Source of the DNA: Alkalihalobacillus sp. FSL W8-0930
GTDB taxonomy: Bacteria > Bacillota > Bacilli > Bacillales > Bacillaceae_D
NCBI GenBank assembly: GCA_037965595.1
Contig: CP150183.1
Coordinates: 1,984,001 to 2,048,000 of the forward strand
Direction of reading: 5' to 3'
DNA: 64,000 bases
In this document: piece after piece, positions 42,307 through 51,783 of the stretch
Position numbering within the stretch: the stretch's first letter is position 1
Layout of the letters: each line of letters opens with the position of its first letter
Program-made: the position numbers and the translations under genes
The notes under the pieces: model-generated
The model's input: the letters and a program-made list of their open reading frames with translations, nothing else
What the model was told of the DNA's origin: nothing
The model's database searches: none

Positions 42307-42924
42307 TTACAATCCCCCCAGACCCATCAGGTAAACACCTGTGAAGATAAAGATCCAGATTACGTCAAGGAAATGCCAGTAAAGACTCGCAATAAAAACT
42401 TTTGACGTTGTACGTGGTGTTAACCCACGACGTTTTACCTGAATCAGAAGCAGTATAATCCAGCCGATACCAATGGATACGTGTAGTCCATGTGTCCCAA
42501 GTAAAACAAAGAATGCAGACCAGAATGCACTTGTTGATAATGTAGCTCCTTCATGAGCATAATGCCAGAACTCATAAATTTCAAAGCCAACAAATCCTAA
42601 ACCAAGTACTAGCGTAATAGCCATCCAAGTAATTAACTGCTTTACTTTTCCTGCACGCATGGCGTGAATGGCAAGGCCACATGTAAAACTACTAGTCAAA
42701 AGAAGGAATGTCATAATCAAAACAAGCGGTAAGTCAAACAAATGATCAGCCGTTATTCCACCAGCTGTTCGATTCACTAGTACAAAGTATGTCGCAAACA
42801 GCGTCGAGAAAAGGGCGAACTCTGCTCCGATAAAAATCCAGAAGCCAAGAATATTATTCCGACCTTCAGCTGATTGGAATTCAAGCGGTTCATTGGCGTA
42901 TTCTGCGTCTTGGGCATGTGCCAT
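42307..42924 (-). CDS. qoxC: Cytochrome aa3 quinol oxidase subunit III
   Basis: A 205-residue five-span subunit. [24 protein letters not shown] and [17 protein letters not shown], then [13 protein letters not shown] and [12 protein letters not shown] are subunit III signatures. GGGAGGCGAAGTAA lies before ATG 42924 and overlaps the qoxB stop, so the pair is coupled. Confidence 0.94.
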   Translation of the reverse strand: MAHAQDAEYANEPLEFQSAEGRNNILGFWIFIGAEFALFSTLFATYFVLVNRTAGGITADHLFDLPLVLIMTFLLLTSSFTCGLAIHAMRAGKVKQLITWMAITLVLGLGFVGFEIYEFWHYAHEGATLSTSAFWSAFFVLLGTHGLHVSIGIGWIILLLIQVKRRGLTPRTTSKVFIASLYWHFLDVIWIFIFTGVYLMGLGGL

Positions 42925-44871
42925 TTACTTCGCCTCCCTTGCACGTTTTTCAGTTTCTTCAATTTCCTCTACACTTACATAGTACCCATCGTTATAATCA
43001 AATGAACGGTAAGCCATGCAAGCGAAGATTCCAATTGCACCTACAATACCCATCCAGAACCATTCAAAGACAAGTCCAAATCCTGCGAGGAACATGAAAC
43101 ATCCCATAACGAATGGAACAGCTGTATTACTAGGCATGTGAATCTTTTCGTATTTGTCGATCTTATTAGGATCAATTCCTTTTTCTTTCATATCCCAGTA
43201 AGGATCCATTGCTGTAACTTCTGGAACCTTAGCAAAGTTATAATGTGGCGGAATCGCAGAAGAAGTTGCCCACTCCAATGTACGTCCACCCCATGCATCT
43301 CCTGTAGTCTCTCTTGGAGAGTAACGGAAGCTGTAGTAGATATTATAAACAAGGATAATAAAGGCAAGACCCATAATAAAGGCTCCGACCGTTGAAATAA
43401 AGTTCAGTGCAAACCAACCGTCTTCCACACCATAGATGTGAATACGACGAGGCATTCCATCTAGTCCTAAGAAATATTGTGGGAAGAAACAAATATTAAA
43501 TCCAGCCACAAAGATCCAGAAGAACCATTTACCAATACGCTCGTTTAATTTATAACCAAACATCTTCGGATACCAATAAATGAACCCAGCGAAGCAGGCA
43601 AATACAGTAGCCGCGATTAGTACATAGTGAAAATGTGAAACTAGGAAATACGTATTGTGATATTGATAGTCAGCAGCAGCCATTGCAAGCATAACTCCTG
43701 TTACCCCACCAATAACAAAGTTCGGAATAAACGCAACTGACCAAAGCATAGGTGTCGAGAATGTAATCCGTCCTTTATGCATGGTAAGAAGCCAGTTAAA
43801 GATTTTAACCCCTGTTGGAATGGAGATCGCCATCGTTGTAATCGAGAAGAATGAGTTAACAACGGCGCCTGAGCCCATTGTAAAGAAGTGATGCACCCAA
43901 ACAAGGAAACTTAATACTGAAATCGCAACGATAGAATAAACCATTGCGTTATATCCAAACAAACGCTTCTTAGAGAATGTTGTAATAATCTCTGAGAAGA
44001 TACCAAACGCAGGCAATGCAACGATATATACTTCAGGGTGTCCCCAAATCCAGAATAGGTTGGCCCAAAGCATAGGCATACCACCGTTGGTTAAGTTAAA
44101 GAAATGTGTTCCGAATAGACGGTCAAACGTCATTTCGGCTAAAGCAATTGTTAATACCGGGAAGGCAAGAACAATAATCATTGAAGTGATTAATGTTGTC
44201 CACGTAAACATTGGCATCATCATAAGTTTCATGCCTTTGGCACGCATCTTAAAGATTGTAACCATCATGTTAATACCAGTTGCTAGTGTACCAATTCCTG
44301 AGATTTGCAGTCCTAGTAAGTAGTAGTTCTGTCCAGGACCAGGGTTCAGTTCATTTGAAGCGAGTGGCATGTAACTGGTCCAACCCGCAGATGGAGATCC
44401 ACCAATGATAAAGGAGATATTGAATAATCCCATACCAATGACAAATGTCCAGAAGCTCAAGTTATTCAAGAACGGGAATGCAACGTCTCGTGCTCCAATT
44501 TGAAGTGGAATCACAACGTTCATTAAACCGATCAAGAAAGGCATCGCCATGAAAATAATCATGATCGTACCGTGTGTGGTAAAGATTTCATTGTAGTGCA
44601 GAGAATCTAAAAATGTCATGTTTGGTGCAGCTAATTGCGTACGCATCATTAATGCGTCAATTCCTCCACGGAAAAACATTAAGATCGCAATTAAGATATA
44701 CATAATCCCTAATTTTTTGTGATCAACACTCGTAATCCACTCATCCCAAAGCCATTTCCACTTTTTAAAGTATGTGAGCACAAACACGGCTCCAATGGCA
44801 GAAATCAGGATGGAGATTTGGGCGCCTAAAATTAGCGGATCTCCAGTTATAATAAATTCATCCCATTTCAA
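42925..44871 (-). CDS. qoxB: Cytochrome aa3 quinol oxidase subunit I
   Basis: A 648-residue protein with about fourteen spans. [33 protein letters not shown] (heme His), [17 protein letters not shown] (CuB His with the HPEVY His-Tyr pair), [10 protein letters not shown] (His-His to CuB) and [14 protein letters not shown] (two heme His) are all present, so the binuclear centre is complete. The TTG start at 44871 follows GAAAGGGGACG. It reduces oxygen and pumps protons using menaquinol. Confidence 0.96.
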   Translation of the reverse strand: MKWDEFIITGDPLILGAQISILISAIGAVFVLTYFKKWKWLWDEWITSVDHKKLGIMYILIAILMFFRGGIDALMMRTQLAAPNMTFLDSLHYNEIFTTHGTIMIIFMAMPFLIGLMNVVIPLQIGARDVAFPFLNNLSFWTFVIGMGLFNISFIIGGSPSAGWTSYMPLASNELNPGPGQNYYLLGLQISGIGTLATGINMMVTIFKMRAKGMKLMMMPMFTWTTLITSMIIVLAFPVLTIALAEMTFDRLFGTHFFNLTNGGMPMLWANLFWIWGHPEVYIVALPAFGIFSEIITTFSKKRLFGYNAMVYSIVAISVLSFLVWVHHFFTMGSGAVVNSFFSITTMAISIPTGVKIFNWLLTMHKGRITFSTPMLWSVAFIPNFVIGGVTGVMLAMAAADYQYHNTYFLVSHFHYVLIAATVFACFAGFIYWYPKMFGYKLNERIGKWFFWIFVAGFNICFFPQYFLGLDGMPRRIHIYGVEDGWFALNFISTVGAFIMGLAFIILVYNIYYSFRYSPRETTGDAWGGRTLEWATSSAIPPHYNFAKVPEVTAMDPYWDMKEKGIDPNKIDKYEKIHMPSNTAVPFVMGCFMFLAGFGLVFEWFWMGIVGAIGIFACMAYRSFDYNDGYYVSVEEIEETEKRAREAK

Positions 44872-44908
44872 AAGTAGCGTCCCCTTTCATTTGAAAGTAC
44901 TTCACTTG

Positions 44909-45892
44909 CTATTCGTTAGCAGCTTGACTTTCAAACCCTTCTATCTCTCCAGAATCTGATTGTGTTAACGCAGGCATCTCATACGCTTTACCGGCACGAG
45001 AGTGTGGATTAAGTGGTTCATATCCCATACGCTCCCAAGCGTTAATTGCATATTCTGCATCAGTTGAATGATCCACCCAGTCCAAATGTGTTGAACTAAA
45101 TGTCATTTCTGAAGAAGAACCTGGCACCATCAGTTTGTCATACTCTTCTTGAGTTAACTCAGGGGCATCTGATTGTGTTTCTTCCACCCAAGCATCAAAA
45201 TCGCCTTGCTCTAATGCAACCACATCAAACTTTTGTTCAGAGAACCCTTCACCTGTGTAGTTTGCATTTCGTCCTGCATACGTTCCTACTTCATTTGCTT
45301 GTAAGTACAGTTGTGTTTCCATTCCGGCCATATTATATTTTTGACCACCTAACTGTGGAATCCATAATGCTGCCATGGAATCAGCAGATGTCAATTTAAA
45401 TAAGATTGGACGGTCAGTAGGGATGTTCAAGTAATTAACTGTTTCAATCCCTACCTCTGGATAACTAAAAATCCATTTCCAGTTTACACTTGTGGCATGT
45501 ACGACAACGGGTTCTTTATGAGCTGTCGCAGCAGGAGCTTCCTCAAGCTCGAAGATTGTCATGATTGTCGGTACAGAAAGAATAATAACGATAATGACAG
45601 GTATGATCGTCCAAATAATTTCTAACTTGTGACTTCCTTCAATCTCGGGTTGATAACCCTTATGATCTTCTCGTTCTCTATATTTGACTAGTATAACTGT
45701 TAGTAGAATAAAGACTACAAGAACAATTAATAGCATGAATCCAATAGAGAACCAAATGAGCCAAGCTTGCGATTCTGCAACTGGGCCTTTTGGATCCAGC
45801 ACTGTCATATTTCCACATCCGCTCAAAAATAGGCTCAACGCAAGAAACGCTAGCCACTTTAGAGACTTACCATTTTTCAGCAAAGGTATCAC
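44909..45892 (-). CDS. qoxA: Quinol oxidase subunit II (no CuA site)
   Basis: A 327-residue lipoprotein: the lipobox LSGC gives Cys26, followed by two membrane spans and a cupredoxin domain. The CuA ligands of cytochrome c oxidases (C-S-E-x-C-G-x-x-H-x-x-M) are missing; the region reads IPQLGGQKYNMAGMETQLYL. That marks a quinol, not cytochrome c, oxidase. The C-terminal 100 residues are acidic and polar. The GTG start at 45892 follows AGGAAGAAGG. It begins the qoxABCD operon. Confidence 0.94.
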   Translation of the reverse strand: MIPLLKNGKSLKWLAFLALSLFLSGCGNMTVLDPKGPVAESQAWLIWFSIGFMLLIVLVVFILLTVILVKYREREDHKGYQPEIEGSHKLEIIWTIIPVIIVIILSVPTIMTIFELEEAPAATAHKEPVVVHATSVNWKWIFSYPEVGIETVNYLNIPTDRPILFKLTSADSMAALWIPQLGGQKYNMAGMETQLYLQANEVGTYAGRNANYTGEGFSEQKFDVVALEQGDFDAWVEETQSDAPELTQEEYDKLMVPGSSSEMTFSSTHLDWVDHSTDAEYAINAWERMGYEPLNPHSRAGKAYEMPALTQSDSGEIEGFESQAANE

Positions 45893-46201
45893 CCTTCTTC
45901 CTAAGACGTAATTGCATTAACTTTTGTGAACCCTTGAACATACCTTTCATTGCTTTTATCCTACCATAAATCATGACACGTAAGGGTAGCATTTACACAA
46001 ACTCTCACAAAAATATCACAAATTTTGTGGTGTGTTTTACTGACTTTGCCACATAATTGGAAATAAATGACTCATAATAAAACACTACCCGAAATTCACC
46101 ATAATTATGTAATGAGTCAGAAAGTAAATATGCAAAAGACTTTATGATTGTGACATATTTCGAGTGAAAAGTACAATTTTTTATCCTTAAAAAGCCTTAT
46201 C
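45893..46201. other. Intergenic region carrying the qox promoter
   Basis: About 309 bases, AT-rich, with no convincing reading frame. Near 46008-46029 there are repeated TCACAA half-sites and the palindrome CACAAATTTTGTG (46017-46029), resembling a redox-regulator (Rex-type) site only loosely. TTGTGAACCCTTGAAC occurs at 45921. No terminator could be found for the sequence to the right, which is the 3' end of the esterase gene. Confidence 0.45.
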
Positions 46202-47377
46202 TTATTTCCCTACATTAAAAGGGAACATCGATAAGGCCTGTTTACTAATTAAATAACTTCCAATCGTGTATGCTTCAAGTTCATCTCGAAGCGAGGATGT
46301 TAAATTTCCTTGATTAAAGTAAGTGAGCTGATATGGCTTATTCACTCTCTCGTCGGCAAATGCTTCATTTAGAAATGCCGCCGTATCATTTAAGGCGTAG
46401 TTACCACTTTGCATCACCTCAAAGAAAGAAACAAATCCATGCATCGTGCCATTGTACCGAGTGGCTTCTACCGGTACTCCAGCAGCCGCCAACTTATTTG
46501 CATACGCCTCACCCTCATCACGTAATGGGTCAAATTCCGCCGTAATAATAAATGTCTGAGGCATGTTGCTTACATCCGCTTCAAGTGGTGAGCTGTATGG
46601 CGACGTCCACATTTCTTCATCTGGTGTATAGGTTGATCTTGCAAGTTCCATCACATTTCTTGATAGCAGATAATAACCACTTGAGTAGTGATCACGCGAA
46701 TAGAAATCATCATCAAGAAATGTTGTTAGTGGATATAATAAGGCCTCTGCTTTCACAGATGGTCCATTAAGGTCCCTTGCCATCATAGCGACGGATGTCG
46801 CGACATTTCCACCAGAGCTATCTCCTACAACCGCAATATTGTTTACATCTGCATCATATGTGTCCGCGTGGCTTACAACCCAATTTAAGGCATCATATCC
46901 ATCCTGAATAGCTGTTGGAAAGGGAAACTCAGGTGCTAATCGATACTCCACTGCAACAACAATACTGTTTGTTCTAGATGCAAGTGAGCGTACAATATTA
47001 TCGTGAGTATCAATATTGCCATAACCTTTCATGAATGCTCCTCCATGAAAATAAAGGATGACAGGATGTGGGCCAGGCTCTTTCGGTTGATACATTCGAG
47101 CTGTCACTGTACTTGAATCAGAAGTTGGTATATCAACAAGCGCTCGATCAAACCGAGAGGACCCTTTTGCTGCCAAAAAAGATGGAGCTTTAAGATCAGT
47201 TGGCAAAAGGTTATTCGCAACAGCATGCAGGATAACAGCTGTTTTGACCGGAACTTTGCCAGCCTCTGTATTAGTCCATGCTTGTACTGTAATCGTCATT
47301 GTAAGCAAAATCATAATGAGTCCTAGAGTCATTGAGGCAACAAGGATCAACCCTTTACGGAAAAAAGCCTTCAACAA
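46202..47377 (-). CDS. Alpha/beta hydrolase, HSL-family esterase
   Basis: A 391-residue protein with one N-terminal membrane segment or signal (about 12-33). ILYFHGGAFMKGYG is the HGG oxyanion motif, and AVVGDSSGGNVATSV the nucleophile elbow (Ser in GDSSGG). The acid is Asp in TAEFDPLRDEG and the base His in NGTMHGFVSFF. About 65 residues beyond the usual end (after MQSGNYALNDTAAFL) are unassigned. Family members hydrolyse short-chain esters. It may act at the membrane; substrate unknown. Confidence 0.88.
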   Translation of the reverse strand: MLKAFFRKGLILVASMTLGLIMILLTMTITVQAWTNTEAGKVPVKTAVILHAVANNLLPTDLKAPSFLAAKGSSRFDRALVDIPTSDSSTVTARMYQPKEPGPHPVILYFHGGAFMKGYGNIDTHDNIVRSLASRTNSIVVAVEYRLAPEFPFPTAIQDGYDALNWVVSHADTYDADVNNIAVVGDSSGGNVATSVAMMARDLNGPSVKAEALLYPLTTFLDDDFYSRDHYSSGYYLLSRNVMELARSTYTPDEEMWTSPYSSPLEADVSNMPQTFIITAEFDPLRDEGEAYANKLAAAGVPVEATRYNGTMHGFVSFFEVMQSGNYALNDTAAFLNEAFADERVNKPYQLTYFNQGNLTSSLRDELEAYTIGSYLISKQALSMFPFNVGK

Positions 47378-47482
47378 ACATCTCCTCCATTAAACAATAG
47401 ATTATGCTACTCAGTATAGCAGAATGAATGTATTGTGGAAGAGATTACAAGAGATTTATTTAGAATGTCACATATTTTAGTG

Positions 47483-48001
47483 TTAATTGTTCCAATTCTC
47501 CTCGATAAATTCATCTCTACCCGATTGTTTACGATCCTCTTTATACGCTTTCCGTTCTTTCTTGTAAAAATCCTGATGTTCTTCTTCTGCAGGATAGAAT
47601 GTATCTGCTGGTAGTATTTCTGTCACGATTGGTTTCGCAAATCGCTGACTGTCTTCAAGTTGCTGCTTTGATTGCTCTGCTAGTTGTCTTTGCTCTTCCG
47701 TATGATAAAATATAGCGGTTCGATATTGATCGCCGCGGTCTTGGAACTGTCCACCAGCATCCGTTGGATCAATTTGAACCCAAAACAAGTCTAATAGCTT
47801 TTGATATGAAAACACATCGGGTTCAAACACAATTTCAACAGCCTCGTAATGTCCAGTTTCGCCCGTTTTTACTTGTTTGTACGTTGGATTTTGTACAGAT
47901 CCACCTGTGTAACCCGAAACGATTGAGTGAATTCCTGGCTGTTCATCAAATGGTTGAACCATACACCAGAAACATCCTCCTGCAAATGTCGCTCTCTCCA
48001 T
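47483..48001 (-). CDS. msrA: Peptide methionine sulfoxide reductase MsrA
   Basis: A 172-residue enzyme. ATFAGGCFWCMVQPF contains catalytic Cys10, and GYTGG, GHYEAVEI and FWVQIDPT complete the family pattern. It repairs methionine-S-sulfoxide in proteins with thioredoxin. The start follows GGAGAGAGAAC. The neighbouring uvsE gene on the same strand ends 16 bases upstream, so the two may be co-transcribed as repair genes; inference from spacing. Confidence 0.95.
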   Translation of the reverse strand: MERATFAGGCFWCMVQPFDEQPGIHSIVSGYTGGSVQNPTYKQVKTGETGHYEAVEIVFEPDVFSYQKLLDLFWVQIDPTDAGGQFQDRGDQYRTAIFYHTEEQRQLAEQSKQQLEDSQRFAKPIVTEILPADTFYPAEEEHQDFYKKERKAYKEDRKQSGRDEFIEENWNN

Positions 48002-48016
48002 GTTCTCTCTCCTTAA

Positions 48017-48895
48017 CTATGCAAGCTCTTCTCTTAACGAAAACAGCGCTTTTTCTTTTAATTTTGCTTCTAACATACAATCGATTACCGTATCTTGAAC
48101 GACTTCCATCAGCCTCTCAAATTCCTCTATACGAATAAGATCCGCGTGCGCAGGATCTGTCTCTGATCGCTTACCAGAACTGATGTGAACCTTTGGATGA
48201 TATGACGTGTGCTCCCACGTTTGTTTGACCGATGTAAAAAGCTCTTTTAATTCATCAGTCGTGCGACCAAAACACATCTCATGATGAATATCGAAGCAAA
48301 TCGTCACTCCGCACACGGCAGAAATATCTAGAACATCTTGAGTATGAAAGACTTTGTCATCGTTCTCAAGTCTAATCAATTCCTTTACGGAGTCAGGTAA
48401 CGTTTTAAATACGTTACTAAACGTCTCTTTCGCTTTTTCCTTATCTCCGTATGCGCCACCTGTATGAATGATCATATCAATTCCGCCCACAGCTCGTAGA
48501 AAGTCATGATGATACTGTAAGTCTTTTTTAGCATTATCAACGACGTGTTCTCTAGGGGAATTTAATACCGAGTATTGCCCTGGGTGCATGGAAAGTCTTA
48601 AGTCATGCTTTTTCTGTAACGCTTGAATCTCATCGAGCTTTGTATTTACGTCTTGATCGGTTTGCCACTCCCAAGTCATTTCAGGAAGAGTCGCAAATGG
48701 AATCATATCGCTCGAAATCCGGAAAAAGAAAATGTCATGGTCGATATTCCACTCGAGAACTTTCTTGAGTTGGTCAATATTATGTAACGTAAGCTCTTTA
48801 ATGATTGACATCCCTTTATCCTGCATCGTTTTTAAACGACATGTTTTAAAAACGGTCGGTATACTTAAGTTTTGACATGGATATCCAAGACGCAT
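48017..48895 (-). CDS. uvsE: UV damage endonuclease UvsE
   Basis: A 292-residue TIM-barrel nuclease. MRLGYPCQNLSIPTVFKTCR, HDIFFFRISSDMIPFATL, LSMHPGQYSVLNSPREHVV and VCFDIHHEMCFGR-type blocks give the His, Glu and Asp residues that bind the metal cluster. It nicks DNA 5' of UV photoproducts. Bacillus subtilis YwjD is the homologue. msrA lies just behind it. Confidence 0.93.
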   Translation of the reverse strand: MRLGYPCQNLSIPTVFKTCRLKTMQDKGMSIIKELTLHNIDQLKKVLEWNIDHDIFFFRISSDMIPFATLPEMTWEWQTDQDVNTKLDEIQALQKKHDLRLSMHPGQYSVLNSPREHVVDNAKKDLQYHHDFLRAVGGIDMIIHTGGAYGDKEKAKETFSNVFKTLPDSVKELIRLENDDKVFHTQDVLDISAVCGVTICFDIHHEMCFGRTTDELKELFTSVKQTWEHTSYHPKVHISSGKRSETDPAHADLIRIEEFERLMEVVQDTVIDCMLEAKLKEKALFSLREELA

Positions 48896-48917
48896 GGTAA
48901 AACTCCCTCTTTAACAA

Positions 48918-49217
48918 TTATGACGTAATCTCTTGAGATTCAAATTCAATTTCATCTTTTGTACGACTATATTTCACCTTAAGGTTATGTTGCCCAAAAT
49001 ACCAAGCATCCTGCTCTTCAACATAAAAAATACAATCGTCTATTTTATATTCAGCCAATGGACGCTCTGGCTGCTCCTGACTAATTCCTAGTGAAAAGCC
49101 ACTTTGAAATGAACCGCATCCTCCATATCGAGCAAAGAAACGGATGTACTGATTCTCCTCTGTATCAAATTGTTCTTTGAACCAGCGTACGGCTGGTTTG
49201 GTTACTTCTATCTTCAT
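48918..49217 (-). CDS. yneR: HesB/YadR/YfhF-family protein YneR
   Basis: A 99-residue protein: KPAVRWFKEQFDTEENQYIRF, RYGGCGSFQSGFSLGISQEQP, and DAWYFGQHNLKVKY. This is the compact HesB-like fold with one Cys (CGSF), as in Bacillus YneR; the classic three Cys of IscA are not present, so an Fe-S role is doubtful. GGAGAGGATTACC lies before the ATG. uvsE follows 22 bases later on the same strand. Confidence 0.85.
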   Translation of the reverse strand: MKIEVTKPAVRWFKEQFDTEENQYIRFFARYGGCGSFQSGFSLGISQEQPERPLAEYKIDDCIFYVEEQDAWYFGQHNLKVKYSRTKDEIEFESQEITS

Positions 49218-49378
49218 GGTAATCCTCTCCTATCACTATCGTTATCCTATCATATCAATTTATAGGCCAAAAAACCATGAAAGCGTACAAGCAATACCCC
49301 AATTAACTTTCCCTAAGGAAACTTTTTAGCCTGATTGCATATTTTGAAGTAAATAATAAGTTTAAGGAGTGACGGGTC

Positions 49379-49501
49379 ATGAACTATAAAAAAGCTGTCG
49401 GATACGCAACGATTCTTCATTCGTTCGGTGGATTAACTAAGGAACAAAAAAATCAATGGCTATCCACCCTATCTACTCAGAACCCTAAGAAAAAAGCGTA
49501 A
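49379..49501 (+). CDS. Small basic protein, 40 residues
   Basis: ATG 49379 lies behind TAAGGAGTGACGGGTC. It encodes MNYKKAVGYATILHSFGG and a helical, Lys-rich end closing with TAA at 49499. No signal or span is seen and the family is not recognised. It ends just before repeat copy 3, whose hairpin could terminate its transcript. Confidence 0.5.
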   Translation: MNYKKAVGYATILHSFGGLTKEQKNQWLSTLSTQNPKKKA

Positions 49502-49510
49502 AATAAAAAG

Positions 49511-49769
49511 CGAGGCTAAGATAAAACCTTAAGGTAGATAGTAATACACGAACATAGCACCAAATCCGCTACAGGAGAATCCCTCGCACCCACAAGAACG
49601 GCCTCAGCCCCTTTCGCGGGAAAAGCGCCGCTACAGTGTCTTCACCGCGTTCTGTTCCGTAGGAGTCTCGGGTTCTCCCTCCGCTCGTTTTGTTATAACA
49701 CAAATGGCGAATGATTCTGCAATTGAATCATTCGCCATTTCTAATTGATTTTTTAGTTATGTCTCAACG
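49511..49769 (+). repeat. Interspersed repeat, copy 3 (long form)
   Basis: About 259 bp. Left end GAGGCTAAGATAAAACC, then ACACGAACATAGCACCAAATC, the paired arms AGGAGAATCCCTCG (49573-49586) and CTCGGGTTCTCC (49667-49678), inner hairpins GAACGGCC..GTTCCG and AGCGCCGCT, and the terminator module AATGGCGAATGATTC / GAATCATTCGCCATT (49703-49717, 49725-49739). Tail TTTTTTAGTTATGTCTCAAC. The outer ends are imperfect inverted repeats of each other. No coding capacity. Confidence 0.85.
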
Positions 49770-49788
49770 TCTATTTATGGAATTTACC

Positions 49789-50694
49789 CTAACTTAATTG
49801 TAGCGTAGTATCAAGTAATTCGATCAGCTTAACGATGTCGGGTTTACTGATTTGGCCATCCGCTCCAACTGCTTTTCCTTTGTGATACAAATCTTCAGAA
49901 ATAATAGAAGAGAAAATGACAACAGGTGTGTGTTCATAAGATGGATGGTCTTTAATACGCTTGGTAAGATGATGTCCATCCATTTGTGGCATTTCAATAT
50001 CGGTAATGATTAAATCAATCTTACTGCTAATTGCCCCTTGGTCACTAAGAGCATCCCATGCAAGTTGTCCATTTTCAAACGTCGTTAGTTTGGTATAGCC
50101 GGCTTCAGTAAGTGTATCTTGCAACAACTGGCGTAGTACTCCAGAGTCCTCAACAATGACAATATGCTTGCCTCCACGGTCACGAGGAGTTATGGAATGA
50201 ATAGATGATCGATTCATTCCCGCATCTGGATGGATTTCAACGACAATTTTTTCGTAATCAAGCATAAAGGCTACATAGTCTTCCATTTTTACAATCCCGG
50301 TAACATGACTATGTGCCCCTTGAGACAATTCATTAGGTTTTTCAACCTGTCCCCAAGAGACGCGGTGAATTCTTGACACATTATGTACGCGGAATGCTAC
50401 CTTTAATTTATTTAGTTCGGCCACGATAAATTTGTGAGTACTTGCTTCTCCAGCATCTTTCACGTCCAATACTACGGACAAATCAATTAATGGAATAATT
50501 TCATCCCGGATGCGAATAACTCCTTCTACATACGGATGACGATTTGGTGTTGCAGTTACATCAACAGGCTGAACGATTTCTCTTACCTTTAATACGTTAA
50601 TCCCGTACGTCTCTTTACCAATCTCGAACATAACAAGCTCGAGTTCATTGGTACCACTCTCTAACAATATATTTGACTGTGACATTTGGGTCAT
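49789..50694 (-). CDS. cheV: Chemotaxis coupling protein CheV
   Basis: ATG 50694 lies behind GGGGGAAACGAA, giving 301 residues. An N-terminal CheW domain (about 12-155, MFEIGKETYGINVLKVREI, VEGVIRIRDEIIPLIDL) couples receptors to CheA; a C-terminal receiver (about 175-298) has the phospho-accepting Asp232 in LIITDIEMPQMDG and the Lys in ADGQISKPD. Together they mediate adaptation in Bacillus chemotaxis. No other chemotaxis gene is near. Confidence 0.95.
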   Translation of the reverse strand: MTQMSQSNILLESGTNELELVMFEIGKETYGINVLKVREIVQPVDVTATPNRHPYVEGVIRIRDEIIPLIDLSVVLDVKDAGEASTHKFIVAELNKLKVAFRVHNVSRIHRVSWGQVEKPNELSQGAHSHVTGIVKMEDYVAFMLDYEKIVVEIHPDAGMNRSSIHSITPRDRGGKHIVIVEDSGVLRQLLQDTLTEAGYTKLTTFENGQLAWDALSDQGAISSKIDLIITDIEMPQMDGHHLTKRIKDHPSYEHTPVVIFSSIISEDLYHKGKAVGADGQISKPDIVKLIELLDTTLQLS

Positions 50695-50796
50695 TTCGTT
50701 TCCCCCGTTTTTATAGGCTCTTGTATAGTCAGATTCCAGCAGACTATCCTCTTCTCTATCTTCGGCAGAAAGACGCGCGAAGTTAAGCAAAAGCAC

Positions 50797-50830
50797 AAAA
50801 AAACATCCACTGAATGAGGTTCAGTGGATG
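50797..50830 (-). terminator. Hairpin behind the SurA-like gene
   Basis: CATCCACTGAA / TTCAGTGGATG (50804-50814, 50820-50830) followed by TTTTTTT on the minus strand. It ends the transcript of the lipoprotein gene. Confidence 0.85.
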
Positions 50831-50844
50831 CGTGGTCCATCTTC

Positions 50845-51588
50845 TTAAACAAAAATCTCAACATCACCTTGTTCTCTTAACTCTTCAAGAATATCACTTG
50901 CTGCTTCAGACGTCTTTTGAGCTTTCAACTGTTCAGCAATCGTATCTTCAACATCTTCAAGAGCTGGTGGTTCTTCTTCTCCATCTGCCGCGGCAATGAT
51001 TTCATCATAGGTCGATTGAATTTCTTCATCTGTTGGATCTTCAATTTGAGCCTTCTGCTCGATGTATTTTTGTGGCTTCATGCCTTCTCTAATATTCTCT
51101 CTGAATTCATCAATTGTTACATTATTATCACCGAAAAGTTCTTCCAACTCTTCGTCTGATTCAACCTGATACATCGCTTTAAATTGATCAAGCTGTGCGT
51201 TTACTTCCTCATCTGTCACTTCAACATCTTCCTCATTAGAAGCTTGCATTAGAAGTTCAGAATCTACTAAGAAATTAACAGATTGGTCTTTTAGCTGATC
51301 ATCCACTTCTGTTGAAGATGGATCAACCTGACCGCCCATCATTAATTGTTCTTCTTTTGCTTGATTGTATTCAACCACAAAGTCGTCTTTTAATAGATCT
51401 ACACCATTAATTGTAGCTACGACATCAGGTATGTCTTCAAAGTTTGTTTCAGCTATAGTCGGTTCCTCTGTTTGTGATTCATTTTGCTCGTTCTGACTCT
51501 CAGCATTTTCATCTGTCTCACCAGAACAAGCTGCTAATCCTACAGCTAGAGCAAAAGCAGAAATTCCAAGTATAAATTTGTTTTGCAT
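50845..51588 (-). CDS. SurA-N-like foldase lipoprotein
   Basis: A 247-residue lipoprotein: the lipobox LAAC gives Cys21, followed by a Glu/Gln/Asn linker. VVATINGVDLLKDDFVVEY and the helices to about 185 form a SurA N-terminal chaperone domain (VNFLVDSELLMQASNEED, IDEFRENIREGM). The PpiC rotamase domain found in PrsA is absent; only a short helical end follows (QLKAQKTSEAASDILEEL). It probably assists folding of exported proteins outside the membrane. Confidence 0.85.
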   Translation of the reverse strand: MQNKFILGISAFALAVGLAACSGETDENAESQNEQNESQTEEPTIAETNFEDIPDVVATINGVDLLKDDFVVEYNQAKEEQLMMGGQVDPSSTEVDDQLKDQSVNFLVDSELLMQASNEEDVEVTDEEVNAQLDQFKAMYQVESDEELEELFGDNNVTIDEFRENIREGMKPQKYIEQKAQIEDPTDEEIQSTYDEIIAAADGEEEPPALEDVEDTIAEQLKAQKTSEAASDILEELREQGDVEIFV

Positions 51589-51783
51589 TTTTTAAAGGCC
51601 CCTTTCATTACGTGCATCTAGAGGCAGTGTACCACAGGTTGAACAAGGCGATAAACTCATAATGAATGGAAGGATTAAAATGTGTAATCGTATCAAAAAC
51701 AAGCATGCTAAAATCCCTGACACACCACGCTTCAACGACTAAACTTCCTTAATTATCAAAAATAGTGTGAAATAACAAACTGC

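Noticed and set aside
44909-45892. Reading the oxidase as a cytochrome c oxidase (CtaCDEF)
   Set aside because: Subunit II lacks the CuA ligands and has no cytochrome c domain, so it is a quinol oxidase (QoxABCD).
46008-46029. Rex-type redox operator upstream of qoxA
   Set aside because: TCACAA half-sites are present, but spacing does not fit the TTGTGAANNNNTTCACAA consensus.
51679-51741. A 20-codon frame on the plus strand behind GGAAGG (MCNRIKNKHAKIPDTPRFND)
   Set aside because: Very short, with a weak ribosome-binding site and no visible conservation; not enough for a gene call.
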